Shown here: in pieces, positions 37,799 to 47,498 of the stretch | Layout: each line of letters begins with the position of its first letter | Numbering within the stretch: the first letter of the stretch is position 1 | DNA from: Kytococcus schroeteri | GTDB lineage: Bacteria > Actinomycetota > Actinomycetes > Actinomycetales > Dermatophilaceae | Assembly: GCF_002847825.1 (NCBI RefSeq) | Contig: NZ_PKIZ01000004.1 | Span: forward strand, 64,611 to 128,610 | Length of the DNA: 64,000 nucleotides | Direction of reading: 5' to 3' | Position numbers and translations under genes: made by a program | Notes under the pieces: generated by a model | The model's input: the letters and a program-made list of their open reading frames with translations, nothing else | What the model was told of the DNA's origin: nothing | The model's database searches: none

Positions 37799-38002
37799 CG
37801 CACCTCACCGCACGCGACACGGATCGCACGCCCCCGCACCGGGGGCGAAGGCACTGAGCAACTCGCACCACCCGACCCCCGCAGAGCTGCGGGACGTCAC
37901 CCCCGGCGTGGAGGCCGGGGACCGGGACCACTGGATCATCCGAGGCAGTGGCACACCGGGCTGGTGGTGCACCAGACCTCCACGACAACCAGAAGGAACA
38001 CG

Positions 38003-38374
<372 letters not shown>

Positions 38375-38417
38375 GCCCCGGCTCGGCCTCACCCCCCAGC
38401 TCTAGGTAGGAGTACAC

Positions 38418-38819
38418 ATGCCCCCCAAGACCCGCGCCGCGGCCTCGCGCACGCGCCGTCGTGTCAAGAAGAACGTCGCGGCTGGCCACGCGCACATCCG
38501 CTCGACGTTCAACAACACCATCATCTCGATCACGGACCCCAGCGGCGCCGTGATCTCGTGGGCCTCCGCCGGCCAGGTCGGCTTCAAGGGCTCGCGCAAG
38601 TCGACCCCCTACGCCGCGCAGATGGCCGCCGAGGCCGCTGCCCGTCGTGCCATGGAGCACGGCATGAAGAAGGTCGACGTGTTCGTGAAGGGCCCGGGCC
38701 CCGGTCGCGAGACCGCCATCCGCTCCCTCACCGCGACCGGCCTGGAGGTCGGCTCCATCTCCGATGTGACGCCCATCGCGCACAACGGTGTCCGCCCGCC
38801 CAAGCGTCGTCGGTTCTGA
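38418..38819 (+). CDS. rpsK: 30S ribosomal protein S11
   Basis: 133 residues; a basic N-terminus, then [20 protein letters not shown] and the terminal [15 protein letters not shown]. Lines the mRNA exit channel on the platform. TAGGAG precedes the ATG. Confidence 0.98.
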   Translation: MPPKTRAAASRTRRRVKKNVAAGHAHIRSTFNNTIISITDPSGAVISWASAGQVGFKGSRKSTPYAAQMAAEAAARRAMEHGMKKVDVFVKGPGPGRETAIRSLTATGLEVGSISDVTPIAHNGVRPPKRRRF

Positions 38820-38836
38820 GAGGAAAGGACTGAATC

Positions 38837-39445
38837 ATGGCTCGCTACACCGGCCCCATCACCAAGAAGTCCCGCCGTCTCAAGGTCGACCTCGTCGGCG
38901 ACGACAAGAGCTTCGACGCGCGTCCGTACCCGCCCGGCATGCACGGGCGTCGCCGGACGCAGGAGAAGGAGTACCTGGCCCAGCTGCAGGAGAAGCAGAA
39001 GGCCCGCTTCATGTACGGCGTCATGGAGAAGCAGTTCCGTCGCTACTACGCCGAGGCGGCCCGCCGCCCCGGCAAGACCGGTGACAACCTGCTGACCATC
39101 CTCGAGTCGCGTCTGGACAACGTCATCTACCGCGCCGGCCTCGCGCCGACCCGCCGTGCCGCCCGCCAGCTGGTGACCCACGGTCACTTCCTGGTCAACG
39201 GCCAGCGCGTCGACGTGCCGTCGATCCAGGTGACGAAGTTCGACATCATCGACGTGCGCCCGAAGTCCGTGGAGACCCAGCCGTTCGAGATCGCGCGCGA
39301 GACCTTCGGTGAGCGCCCGGTCCCGGCCTGGATGAAGGTCGTCCCCGGCTCGCTGCGCATCCTGATCTTCGACCGCCCCATGCGCGAGCAGATCGACACC
39401 GTTCTGAACGAGCAGCTCATCGTGGAGCTCTACTCCAAGAACTGA
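38837..39445 (+). CDS. rpsD: 30S ribosomal protein S4
   Basis: 202 residues; [18 protein letters not shown], then the S4 RNA-binding domain ([34 protein letters not shown]). The N-terminal Cys cluster of zinc-type S4 is absent, as in the C-minus form. One of the two primary 16S binders and the alpha-operon regulator in E. coli. Confidence 0.97.
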   Translation: MARYTGPITKKSRRLKVDLVGDDKSFDARPYPPGMHGRRRTQEKEYLAQLQEKQKARFMYGVMEKQFRRYYAEAARRPGKTGDNLLTILESRLDNVIYRAGLAPTRRAARQLVTHGHFLVNGQRVDVPSIQVTKFDIIDVRPKSVETQPFEIARETFGERPVPAWMKVVPGSLRILIFDRPMREQIDTVLNEQLIVELYSKN

Positions 39446-39499
39446 TCAGCGACTCCGGTCGCCTCCGCACCCCGGCCGTCCCCACGGCCCCGGTGCACC

Positions 39500-39554
39500 G
39501 GTGCCGGTGGTCGACAGATGCCACCGGCACCCCCGGCCCGACGCGTGCGTCGGG
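39500..39554 (+). promoter_or_regulatory. Two hairpins in the rpsD-rpoA spacer
   Basis: An 11-bp perfect stem at 39500-39531 and an 8-bp perfect stem at 39537-39554, followed by an AT-rich CATATAGC. They may separate rpoA expression from rpsM-rpsK-rpsD, or bind S4. Confidence 0.45.
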
Positions 39555-39605
39555 TGTCACTGCGAGCAGCGTCATATAGCGGTCGCTGCGCGGAAAGGAA
39601 CACAC

Positions 39606-40628
39606 GTGCTCATTGCACAGCGCCCCACCCTCTCCGAGGAGAAGGTCTCCGAGGCCCGTTCCCGGTTCACCATCGAGCCGCTGGAGCCCGGCTTCGGCTA
39701 CACCCTCGGCAACTCCCTGCGTCGCACCCTGCTCTCGAGCATCCCCGGTGCGGCGGTGACCAGCATCCGCATCGACGGCGTGCTGCACGAGTTCTCCACC
39801 GTCCCCGGTGTGAAGGAGGACGTCACCGAGCTCATCCTCAACATCAAGGGCCTGGTCGTCTCCTCGGAGCACGACGAGCCCGTGGTGGCCTACCTGCGCA
39901 AGCAGGGGGCCGGCGAGATGACCGCGGCCGACATCAGCTGCCCGGCCGGCGTCGAGGTGCACAACCCCGACCTGTACCTGGGTTCGCTGAACGACGAGGG
40001 CGCGATCGACCTCGAGCTCACCATCGAGCGTGGCCGCGGCTACGTCTCGGCGCAGCAGAACAAGGGCGGCGAGCAGGAGATCGGCCGGATCCCGGTCGAC
40101 TCCATCTACTCGCCGGTGCTGTCCGTCACCTACAAGGTGGAGGCCACCCGCGTCGAGCAGCGCACCGACTTCGACAAGCTGGTCGTCGACGTCGAGACCA
40201 AGAACTCCATGTCCCCGGCCGACGCCATGGCGTCCGCCGGCAAGACGCTGGTGGAGCTCTTCGGTCTGGCGCGCGACCTCAACGTCGAGGCCGAGGGCAT
40301 CGAGATGGGCACCGTGCAGACGGACGCCTCGCTGGCCGCCGACCTGGCGCTGCCGGTGGAGGACCTCAACCTGTCGGTGCGTTCCTACAACTGCCTGAAG
40401 CGCGAGGGCATCCACACCGTGGGTGAGCTCGTGGCGCGCAGCCAGGCGGACCTGCTCGACATCCGCAACTTCGGCAACAAGTCCATCGACGAGGTGCAGG
40501 TGGAGCTCCACAAGCTCGGCCTGGCCCTGAAGGACACCCCCGCCGACTTCGACCCCTCGACCATCGTCCTCGACCGTGAGGACGACGACGAGGAGGCCGA
40601 GGCGGTGCTCGAGGACGAGCAGTACTGA
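39606..40628 (+). CDS. rpoA: DNA-directed RNA polymerase subunit alpha
   Basis: 340 residues: N-terminal dimerisation domain with [21 protein letters not shown], and the C-terminal domain with [13 protein letters not shown] and [16 protein letters not shown], the UP-element contact helix. GTG start with GGAAAGGAA upstream. Ends in an acidic tail ([16 protein letters not shown]). Confidence 0.98.
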   Translation: MLIAQRPTLSEEKVSEARSRFTIEPLEPGFGYTLGNSLRRTLLSSIPGAAVTSIRIDGVLHEFSTVPGVKEDVTELILNIKGLVVSSEHDEPVVAYLRKQGAGEMTAADISCPAGVEVHNPDLYLGSLNDEGAIDLELTIERGRGYVSAQQNKGGEQEIGRIPVDSIYSPVLSVTYKVEATRVEQRTDFDKLVVDVETKNSMSPADAMASAGKTLVELFGLARDLNVEAEGIEMGTVQTDASLAADLALPVEDLNLSVRSYNCLKREGIHTVGELVARSQADLLDIRNFGNKSIDEVQVELHKLGLALKDTPADFDPSTIVLDREDDDEEAEAVLEDEQY

Positions 40629-40702
40629 CCGGTCCGCCGCAGTGACATCCGACGACCGCGCCGCGGGCGTCGCTGACACGTGGAAAGCACAGGAGAATTC
40701 AC

Positions 40703-41305
40703 ATGCCTACCCCCAAGAAGGGCCCGCGCCTGGGTTCCGGCCCGGCGCACGAGCGGCTGCTGCTGGCCGGCCTGGCCACCCAGCTGTTCGAGCACGACCG
40801 CATCACCACCACCGAGGCCAAGGCCAAGCGCCTGCGCCCGCTGGCCGAGCGGATGATCACCTTCGCCAAGAAGGGTGACCTGCACAACCGTCGCAAGGTC
40901 ATGACCGTCATCCGCGACAAGTCCGTGGTGCACAAGCTGTTCACCGAGATCGCCCCGGACGTGGCCGACCGTGAGGGTGGCTACACCCGCATCGTCAAGC
41001 TGGCCCCGCGCAACGGCGACAAGGCCCCGATGGCCGTCATCGAGCTCGTGCGCGAGCCGGTGGCCCGCAAGGCCGTCGTGACCGAGGCGACCCGGGCGAC
41101 GGAGAACGCCGCCCGCAAGGACGCCGCGTCCGCCGACGAACAGGCCGCCGAGGTGGATGCCGCGTCGGCCGCCGTGCCGGTCGAGGACACCGCCGAGACC
41201 CCCGAGGTCCAGGCCGAGGCCACCACCGAGACCGTGGATGCCGCGGACGCCGCCGTGGCCGCCGACGCCGAGGTGCAGGACCAGGCCGAGGGCGACAAGG
41301 CCTGA
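40703..41305 (+). CDS. rplQ: 50S ribosomal protein L17 with long acidic tail
   Basis: 200 residues. The first ~120 are ordinary L17 (GRRKMTVI-type region here [12 protein letters not shown]). The rest is an Ala/Glu/Val-rich, low-complexity tail of ~80 residues. Tails of this kind are seen in actinobacterial L17, usually shorter. ACAGGAGA precedes the ATG. It closes the alpha operon. Confidence 0.96.
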   Translation: MPTPKKGPRLGSGPAHERLLLAGLATQLFEHDRITTTEAKAKRLRPLAERMITFAKKGDLHNRRKVMTVIRDKSVVHKLFTEIAPDVADREGGYTRIVKLAPRNGDKAPMAVIELVREPVARKAVVTEATRATENAARKDAASADEQAAEVDAASAAVPVEDTAETPEVQAEATTETVDAADAAVAADAEVQDQAEGDKA

Positions 41306-41320
41306 GTCCCCGCTCGACGC

Positions 41321-41360
41321 ACGAGGAAGCCCCCCACCGACTGGTGGGGGGCTTCGTCGT
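41321..41360. terminator. Bidirectional terminator between rplQ and GH65
   Basis: A 13-bp stem, one mismatch, then four more pairs, around a GACT loop. It lies between two convergent genes and ends in TCGT on both sides. Confidence 0.8.
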
Positions 41361-41388
41361 GCGGGCGTGGGTCCTCGTCGGGGGGCGG

Positions 41389-43899
41389 TCAGTCCGCCGA
41401 GCGGTCCCGGGAGGCCACCGGGGTGTCCGGGGTGCTCACCGTCATCGTCGATCCGTCGGCGCGCTGCAGCCCGGAGTGGTCGCCGGGGCGCAGCACGTCC
41501 GAGACCACCGGACCCTGACCGTCCAGTGGCACGGTGACCGCCTCGGCGCCGACCTCCACGGCGTGGCCGCGCACGTGGACCGTGACCGGCTGTCCCTCGG
41601 TGGCCGGGCCGTCCTCGGCGTGGAACTCCATCGCCTGCGGCAGCACCCGGCACCGCATTCGGGAACCCCGCCACCGGACGCGAAACACGAGCTCGGGCCA
41701 CTCCCGGGGCAGGCGCGGGTCAAAGTGCAGGCCGTCGTCCTGTGCTCGCATCCCGCCGAAGCCGAACACCAGCCCGGTCCACACCCCGCCGGAGGAGGCG
41801 ATGTGCATGCCGTCCACGGTGTTGGCGTGGGCGTCGGTCAGGTCGACCATCAGGGCGCGGTGGAAGTAGTCCAGCGCCAGCTCGCGGTGGCCCACCTCGG
41901 CGGCGACGATGGACTGCACGACCGCCGACAGGGTCGAGTCACCGGTGGTGATGGGGTCGTAGTAGTCGAAGTCGGCCCGCTTCTCCTGGGCGGTGAACCG
42001 GTCACCTTGCAGGAACAGGGCCAGAACGACGTCCGCCTGCTTGAGCACCTGGTAGCGGTAGATCACCAGCGGGTGGTAGTTCAGCAGCAGCGGGTGCTTC
42101 TCCGGCGGGGTGGCGGCCAGGTCCCACACCTCGCGGTCCAGGAAGTGCTCATCCTGGGGGTGGATGCCCAGGCCCTCGTCGTACGGGATGTGCATGGCCG
42201 CCGCGGCCCGGGTCCACTCGGCCGGCTCGTCGGGGTGCACGTCCAGGCGCTGCATGGCCACCGCGTGGGCCTGCGGCGCGTGGGTCGCCAGGTGCTCCAG
42301 CGCCGCGGCGGCCCGCTCCAGGTTGTACCGGGCCATCACGTTGGTGAACAGGTTGTTGTTCACCACGGTGGTGTACTCGTCCGGCCCGGTGACGCCGTGG
42401 ATGTGGAAGCTCGGCTCGGCGCCGTCGCGCCAGAAGCCCAGGTCGGCCCACATGCGGGCGGTCTCCACCAGCAGGTCCAGGGCGTCGCCGTGGGCGAAGG
42501 CGTCGTCACCGGTGGCGTCCAGGTACTTGCTCAGGGCGTAGGCGACGTCGGCGTCGATGTGGTACTGCGCGGTGCCGGCCGCGTAGTAGGCGCTGGCCTC
42601 CTCGCCGTTGATGGTGCGCCAGGGGAAGAGGGCGCCCTCCAAGGCCATCTCCTGCGCCCGGCGGCGGGCGGCGGGCAGCATCCGCGCGCGGAACTGCAGC
42701 GCGTTGCGGGCCAGGTGTGGCATCGTGTAGGTGAGGAAGGGCACGACGTACGCCTCGGTGTCCCAGAAGTAGTGGCCCTCGTAGCCGCTGCCGGTGACGC
42801 CCTTGGCCGGCACGCCCTCCCGGTCGGCCCGGCCGGCGGCCTGGGCCAGGGAGAAGAGGGTGAAGCGCACGGCCTGCTGCAACTCGGGCTGGCCGGGCAG
42901 CTCGACGTCGCAGTTCTCCCAGAAGTCCGCCAGCCACGCGGTCTGGGCGGCCTGCACGGCCTCGTAGCCGTCGGCGGTGACCCGGTCGAGGGTGCGGTGG
43001 CAGCGGTCGAGCAGCTCGCCACACGGCACCCCGGTGGAGGAGTGGTACACTGCCCACTTGTCCACCGTCAGGGACTGCCCCTCGGCCAGCCGCACGGTGT
43101 ACACCTGCTTGGACTGGTCGGCATCCAGCACCTGGCCCACCTGCACGTCGGCGTCGCACCGGTGGTGGTGCTCCACGCCCACCCCGAGCGTCATGCCCGA
43201 GGACGCGGTGCGCCACCCCTGCAGGAGACGACGCTGCGTGGACTCCTGCGACTGGGGCTGCAGCACGCGGTGGGTGAAGACCGTGCTCTTGCGGGGGTCG
43301 AAGCCGCCCCCCATCGCCTCGGCGTCGACGTGGTACTCGTCGGTGCCGTCCTGCCGGTTCAGCACCTGACTGGAGACGGTGATCGCGGCCTCGCCGGAGA
43401 GCATCTCGACCTCCAGCCGCATCAGGGCCACGTGGCGCTCGGCGAAGGAGACCATGCGCTCGGAGCGCACCCGCACCCGTTTGCCGGCGGCCGTGCGCCA
43501 CACGACCTCCCGGCGCAGCACGCCCTCGCGCAGGTCGAGCCGGCGCTCGTAGCCCTCGAGGTCGGCGGTGGCCACGATGAACGGCTCGTCGTCGACGTAG
43601 AGCTTCATGAGCTTGGCGTCCGGGGCGTTGACGATCGTCTGCCCCTCGCGGGCGAAGCCGAAGGCCTCCTCGGCGTGCTTGATCCGCCAGGTCTCGTGGA
43701 AGCCGTTGACGAAGGTGCCGTGGACGTGGGCCTCGCGGCCCTCCTCGGGGTTCCCGCGCATGCCGAGGTATCCGTTGCCGACGGCGAACAGCGTCTCGGT
43801 GACGCCGAGGTCCTCGTCGTCGTGACGGGTCTCCACCAGCGCCCACGGGTCGGTGGGGAAGCGGGTCAGGTCCAGGGTGGCGGCGGGCGAACGGCTCAC
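41389..43899 (-). CDS. Glycoside hydrolase family 65 disaccharide phosphorylase
   Basis: 836 residues with the GH65 layout: N-terminal beta-sandwich (NGYLGMRGNPEEGREAHVHG), linker, and an (alpha/alpha)6 barrel with GHYFWDTEAYVVPF and WRTINGEEASAYY. The catalytic acid is Glu508 in TGPDEYT. Family members phosphorolyse maltose, trehalose, kojibiose or nigerose with inversion to beta-glucose 1-phosphate; the sequence does not let me choose the sugar. GTG start overlaps the stop of the upstream phosphoglucomutase gene (GTGA), so the pair is one operon and completes the pathway to glucose 6-phosphate. Confidence 0.85.
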   Translation of the reverse strand: MSRSPAATLDLTRFPTDPWALVETRHDDEDLGVTETLFAVGNGYLGMRGNPEEGREAHVHGTFVNGFHETWRIKHAEEAFGFAREGQTIVNAPDAKLMKLYVDDEPFIVATADLEGYERRLDLREGVLRREVVWRTAAGKRVRVRSERMVSFAERHVALMRLEVEMLSGEAAITVSSQVLNRQDGTDEYHVDAEAMGGGFDPRKSTVFTHRVLQPQSQESTQRRLLQGWRTASSGMTLGVGVEHHHRCDADVQVGQVLDADQSKQVYTVRLAEGQSLTVDKWAVYHSSTGVPCGELLDRCHRTLDRVTADGYEAVQAAQTAWLADFWENCDVELPGQPELQQAVRFTLFSLAQAAGRADREGVPAKGVTGSGYEGHYFWDTEAYVVPFLTYTMPHLARNALQFRARMLPAARRRAQEMALEGALFPWRTINGEEASAYYAAGTAQYHIDADVAYALSKYLDATGDDAFAHGDALDLLVETARMWADLGFWRDGAEPSFHIHGVTGPDEYTTVVNNNLFTNVMARYNLERAAAALEHLATHAPQAHAVAMQRLDVHPDEPAEWTRAAAAMHIPYDEGLGIHPQDEHFLDREVWDLAATPPEKHPLLLNYHPLVIYRYQVLKQADVVLALFLQGDRFTAQEKRADFDYYDPITTGDSTLSAVVQSIVAAEVGHRELALDYFHRALMVDLTDAHANTVDGMHIASSGGVWTGLVFGFGGMRAQDDGLHFDPRLPREWPELVFRVRWRGSRMRCRVLPQAMEFHAEDGPATEGQPVTVHVRGHAVEVGAEAVTVPLDGQGPVVSDVLRPGDHSGLQRADGSTMTVSTPDTPVASRDRSAD

Positions 43900-44636
43900 G
43901 GCAGCAGCTCCTCGAGGTCGTCGACGACGATGGTGGCGCCGGAGTCCAGCAGCGCCTGGCGCCCGGCCCCCCGGTTCACACCGATGACGTGGGCGAAGTG
44001 CCCGGCCGCGCCGGCGGCCACGCCGGAGGTGGCGTCCTCGAGCACGGCGGACGTCGCCGCGGTCGCGCCCAGACGCTCGGCGGCGTGCAGGAAGGTGTCC
44101 GGGGCGGGCTTGCCGGCGAGCTTCTCGGCAGCCGCGACGGCCCCGTCCACCACCTCGGCGAAGAAGTGGTCGATGCCGGCGGTTGCCATCACCGCGGGGG
44201 CATTGGCCGAGGAGGACACGACCGCCATCGGGGTCCCGGCGGCGGCCAGGTGCTCGAGGAGACGCACCGACCCCGGGTAGGCCTGCACGCCGTCACGCTC
44301 GAGCGCCGTGGTGAAGGCGGAGTTCTTGCGCGCGGCGAGGCCGTGCACGGTCTGGGCGTCCGGGCCGTCGGAGGCGTCCCCCTCCGGGAGGTCGATGCCC
44401 CGCGCCTTCAGGACGGTACGCACGCCGTCGAGGCGCGGGCGGCCGTCGAGGTGGTCGAAGTAGTCCTGCCGGGTCCACGCGGCCTGCTCGGTGCCGATCG
44501 ACTCGGCGTACTCGGCGAGGAAGGCGGAGAACAGGTCAGCCCAAGCGCGCTGGTGCACCTCGGCGGTCGGTGTGAGAACGCCATCCAGGTCGAACAGGAC
44601 GGCCTTGAGGGTCGTGAGGTCGGGCAGGGAAGGCAT
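43896..44636 (-). CDS. Beta-phosphoglucomutase-like HAD hydrolase
   Basis: 246 residues. Catalytic Asp16 and Asp18 in LFDLDGVL, motif II in VVSSSANA, the lysine in KPAPDTFLHA and motif IV VLEDATSGVAAG. The helical cap is present between the first two. It would isomerise beta-glucose 1-phosphate from the neighbouring GH65 enzyme to glucose 6-phosphate. Start at 44636 begins directly ahead of the first strand. A sugar phosphatase of the same family is possible, but the operon argues for the mutase. Confidence 0.8.
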   Translation of the reverse strand: MPSLPDLTTLKAVLFDLDGVLTPTAEVHQRAWADLFSAFLAEYAESIGTEQAAWTRQDYFDHLDGRPRLDGVRTVLKARGIDLPEGDASDGPDAQTVHGLAARKNSAFTTALERDGVQAYPGSVRLLEHLAAAGTPMAVVSSSANAPAVMATAGIDHFFAEVVDGAVAAAEKLAGKPAPDTFLHAAERLGATAATSAVLEDATSGVAAGAAGHFAHVIGVNRGAGRQALLDSGATIVVDDLEELLP

Positions 44637-44666
44637 GGGGGTGAGCCTAGGCGCTCGGGCAAGTGT

Positions 44667-44684
44667 TGTTCACGCGGCTGAACA
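44667..44684. promoter_or_regulatory. Inverted repeat TGTTCA-N6-TGAACA
   Basis: Six-base arms around CGCGGC, 31 bases upstream of the phosphoglucomutase start. A plausible operator for the GH65 operon; sugar operons of this type are often controlled by LacI-type repressors, but no regulator gene lies here. Confidence 0.35.
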
Positions 44685-44727
44685 GCGCCTGCACCTCCGC
44701 CTCGCTTCGACATCCGTGGAGTGGAAA

Positions 44728-44766
44728 TCGCTGTCACGGTTGGAAATAGCGTTCGCTGTCACCGTT
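44728..44766 (+). repeat. Direct repeat upstream of the first Tat-signal gene
   Basis: TCGCTGTCACGGTT at 44728-44741 recurs with one mismatch at 44753-44766; both copies also follow a TGGAAAT. They lie 64 to 100 bases before the gene at 44830 and may be activator or repressor sites. TTGGAA at 44740 and TTCAAT at 44765 are weak promoter candidates. Confidence 0.45.
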
Positions 44767-44829
44767 CAATGTGGTGCCAGAGCCAAGACCTTGCCGGCAC
44801 TGCCGGCCACATCAGAAGGAGTCGATCCC

Positions 44830-45453
44830 ATGACCCAGATCACTCGCCGTTCCGTCGTCAAGGGCGCCGCTTGGTCCGCGCCCGCCGTGGCCGTGGCCTC
44901 GCAGGCCCCGACGCTCGCTGCGTCGACCACCTGCGAGCTCACCGATGAGCAGCTCAATGCGGGTGACTGCTCGCAGACCGCTGCCAGCTGGTTCGTCACG
45001 GACAACCACACCTACTCGACCACCGGTGGCGGTTCGATCACCCGCGTGAACCAGGCGAACAACATCGGCCTGCGGTCCGACTGCAACTACACCGGTTCGG
45101 TGACCTTCAAGATCCACAACAACTCCGGTGAGGCTTACATCCCGGCTCCGACGGCGCAGTTGGCGGACGGCCGGGAGTTCACCGGTGCTGCCACGTTGGG
45201 GAATGTCCTCACTGGGATCGCGCAGGTTGGTTGGGACTCCAGCTTCAACATCCGCTGGGAGGACTCCGCCGGGACCAACGTCACCCCGGACCCGTGGGAG
45301 GGTGCGCTGATCACCGTCCCCATGGAGCTCAGCTACACCGCCCCCGACGGTTCGGTGCACACCTGCATGGTGGCCCTGCAGTACACGCTGACCGAGGGTC
45401 TGACCTCCGGTGCCATTCGGCAGATGACGGGCGCCCAGTTCATCAGCTACTGA
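44830..45453 (+). CDS. Tat-signal secreted protein A, unknown function
   Basis: 207 residues. The N-terminus TRRSVVKGAAWSAPAVAVA.. with cleavage near APTLAAS is a twin-arginine signal; the mature protein is ~175 residues, rich in Thr, Asn and Gly, with four Cys that could form two disulfides. Its predicted character is all-beta. No catalytic motif or sortase LPXTG is seen. AAGGAG lies eight bases before the ATG at 44830; the longer in-frame ORF overlaps the divergent phosphoglucomutase. It is the first of three genes in this region sharing almost the same signal, but the mature parts differ. I do not recognise the family. Confidence 0.75.
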   Translation: MTQITRRSVVKGAAWSAPAVAVASQAPTLAASTTCELTDEQLNAGDCSQTAASWFVTDNHTYSTTGGGSITRVNQANNIGLRSDCNYTGSVTFKIHNNSGEAYIPAPTAQLADGREFTGAATLGNVLTGIAQVGWDSSFNIRWEDSAGTNVTPDPWEGALITVPMELSYTAPDGSVHTCMVALQYTLTEGLTSGAIRQMTGAQFISY

Positions 45454-45495
45454 GCGACCACTCGCGCTGAGGTCTGACCTCGGGCGAGCGTCAGT

Positions 45496-45532
45496 CGAAG
45501 GGGCGCTCCGGCTCAGCCGGAGCGCCCCTTCG
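45496..45532 (+). terminator. Terminator of the 44830 gene
   Basis: A perfect 17-bp stem with a TCA loop. Confidence 0.8.
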
Positions 45533-45560
45533 CCGTGGGTCCGGGCGTCGCCGGAACCAC

Positions 45561-45566
45561 TACCCT
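45561..45566 (+). promoter_or_regulatory. -10 box of leaderless truA promoter
   Basis: TACCCT ends six bases before the ATG at 45573. Confidence 0.5.
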
Positions 45567-45572
45567 GCGCTC

Positions 45573-46409
45573 ATGCCCCGACTCCGCCTGGACTTTGCCT
45601 ATGACGGCCGCGACTTCCACGGATGGGCCGCCCAGCCGGGCCTGCGGACGGTGGAGCAGGAGCTCCAGGAGGCCCTGTGCATGGTGCTGCGGGCCGACTC
45701 GTTGGCGTTGACCGTGGCCGGCCGCACCGATGCCGGGGTGCACGCCACGGGGTCGGTGTGCCACGTGGACGTGGATCAGGCTGCCTGGGACGCCGTGCCG
45801 GGCCGCTCGGACCGCACCCCCGAGGAGGCCCTCGTGGTTCGGCTGGCCGGCGTGCTGCCCGTGGACCTGGTCGTGCACCGCGTGCAGGGGGTGGGAGCAG
45901 ACTTCGACGCTCGATTCAGCGCACTGCGCCGCCACTACCGCTACCTGTTGTGGGATCGCACCGAGCACGTGGACCCACGCCTGCGGGGGCTTGTGGTCCG
46001 GCATCGCCGCGAGCTCGATGTGGAGGCAATGGACGCCGCAGCTCGTCGTCTGGAGGGACTCAACGACTTCGCGGCCTTCTGCAAGAGGCGGGAGGGGGCC
46101 ACCACCGTGCGCACACTGGAGCACTTCGCATGGTCCCGCCGGACGGATGGGGTGATTGAGGGCACGGTGGTCGCCGACGCCTTCTGTCACTCGATGGTGC
46201 GTGCCCTGGTGGGTGGGGTGGTGCCCGTCGGGGAGGGGCGTCGAGAGGTGGGGTGGCCGCGGGAGGTGCTCGAGGGGCGAGAGCGCATCGGGGCCGTGAC
46301 GGTCATGCCAGCCCACGGCCTCACGCTGGAGCAGGTGGACTACCCGCCAGCGGACCAGTGGGCGGCTCGACAGGCCGAGGCACGCTCGACCCGCGACGCC
46401 CTGGCGTGA
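45573..46409 (+). CDS. truA: tRNA pseudouridine(38-40) synthase TruA
   Basis: 278 residues. Catalytic Asp53 in AGRTDAGVHATG, RHYRYLLWD and the C-terminal FCHSMVRALVGG are the TruA signatures. It modifies U38-40 of the tRNA anticodon arm. No Shine-Dalgarno is seen; the -10 box just upstream supports a leaderless start at 45573. truA normally follows rplQ directly; here GH65, the mutase and a secreted protein separate them. Confidence 0.93.
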   Translation: MPRLRLDFAYDGRDFHGWAAQPGLRTVEQELQEALCMVLRADSLALTVAGRTDAGVHATGSVCHVDVDQAAWDAVPGRSDRTPEEALVVRLAGVLPVDLVVHRVQGVGADFDARFSALRRHYRYLLWDRTEHVDPRLRGLVVRHRRELDVEAMDAAARRLEGLNDFAAFCKRREGATTVRTLEHFAWSRRTDGVIEGTVVADAFCHSMVRALVGGVVPVGEGRREVGWPREVLEGRERIGAVTVMPAHGLTLEQVDYPPADQWAARQAEARSTRDALA

Positions 46410-46470
46410 GGGGGTAGGGTCCATTGCTCGCCTGACGGGAGGGTCTCGGGGGCTGCCCCTGACGACGGCG

Positions 46471-46515
46471 ACGAGCAGAGCGCTCGAACCCGGAGGGCTC
46501 GAGCGCTCTGCTCGT
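46471..46515. terminator. Bidirectional terminator between truA and secreted protein B
   Basis: A perfect 17-bp stem with an 11-base loop, between convergent genes. Confidence 0.8.
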
Positions 46516-46559
46516 GGTGGACGGTTGCGGTCAGGCGGCCTGACTGCAACCGTCCGGGA

Positions 46560-47021
46560 TCACCAGATGCCGTCGCGGCTCGCGTTGCCGGCGTCGACGC
46601 CGGTGCACGCACGCTTGGTGTCGCCGGCCAGGATGCTCTCCAGGGTCGGGATGACCGGGAGGTTCGGGAAGGTGGCGGTCACGGTGAAGTAGTTGTTCCA
46701 GCGCTGGGGGCCCGAGATGCCGTCACCACTACCGATGCGCAGGTCCGCCTCGTCGGCGCCGTTGGCGGGCAGCGTGCCGGACATGTTCCAGGTGATGGTG
46801 CCCTGCGACGAACCGACCGGGGCGGTGCGCATCACCGGGTCCTCGGCCCAGCTGGAGACCGTGCTCCACGAGGTGGCGCGGTCCATGATGTCGCGGAAGT
46901 CCGAGTTGGTGACGACATTGTTGTTGCGGACGTCGACCGCCACGACCATCGGGGCCGCGGCGGCCCAGGCCGCACCCTTGGCCAGCGAGCGGCGCGAGAT
47001 GCCGTTCGGGGTGGTGTTCAT
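46560..47021 (-). CDS. Tat-type signal protein B, unknown function
   Basis: 153 residues from the ATG at 47021, which has AAGGAG about eight bases upstream; the start at 47042 lacks one. The N-terminus has SRRSLAKGAAWAAAAPMVV, clearly related to the signals of the genes at 44830 and 47499, but it lacks the usual AxA cleavage site and moves at once into VDVRNNNVV. The mature part is small, Asn/Thr-rich, with one cysteine. I do not know its function. It is convergent with truA and divergent from the gene at 47499. Confidence 0.65.
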   Translation of the reverse strand: MNTTPNGISRRSLAKGAAWAAAAPMVVAVDVRNNNVVTNSDFRDIMDRATSWSTVSSWAEDPVMRTAPVGSSQGTITWNMSGTLPANGADEADLRIGSGDGISGPQRWNNYFTVTATFPNLPVIPTLESILAGDTKRACTGVDAGNASRDGIW

Positions 47022-47498
47022 GGGGATCTCCTTGGAAGTCATGTCGTGGCGCTTGCCACATGGGAAAACAGAACCTCACGAGGGGTGCCTTGGGCGCCAA
47101 ATAAGTGAACATGAGGTGAAGTGCAACAGGATGTGGGATCGGCTTGGCGCACAGTGGCATTCAGCGACAAAGTTGTGAGAGTGCCGAGCGGGAAGACGTT
47201 CTGTGAGGGAGATCGCACCGGGGTGATCGGGCCGGGCTGGCCGCCAGCCTCGGCGGTCGTTGTGGGTGAGCCATTTCACACTTTGTGACGACTGCGGCGA
47301 CCCCGCATGTCACGGAATGGTGAAGTGCCTGTGTCGCATGGAGGCCCAAATGATTTCCATGGGGAGAGAATTGGAGCCCTGAGCTTTTCCAATAGGAGGG
47401 GAACGGTGTTGGGGGCTGATGCGCCCATGGGGCATGCTACCTTCGGGCGCGAGGTCGCGTGACTGGCGCTGCCTCCCCCGTTCTCGAAAGGACTTCCC
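47022..47498. other. AT-richer divergent spacer between secreted proteins B and C
   Basis: 477 bases without a gene and visibly less GC-rich than its surroundings. It has an inverted repeat GTGGC-N4-GCCAC at 47046-47059 and, for the plus strand, an extended -10 box at 47435-47443. The base composition hints at foreign origin or at regulatory sequence; I cannot name other elements. Confidence 0.45.
47435..47443 (+). promoter_or_regulatory. Extended -10 box of the 47499 gene
   Basis: TGC then TACCTT. The TGN extension can compensate for the missing -35. The leader would be ~50 bases and ends in GAAAGGA before the ATG. Confidence 0.45.

Noticed and set aside
41344..44280. 978-codon open frame on the plus strand over GH65
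   Set aside because: Shadow of the GH65 gene; no recognisable motif, while the minus strand has full GH65 signatures.
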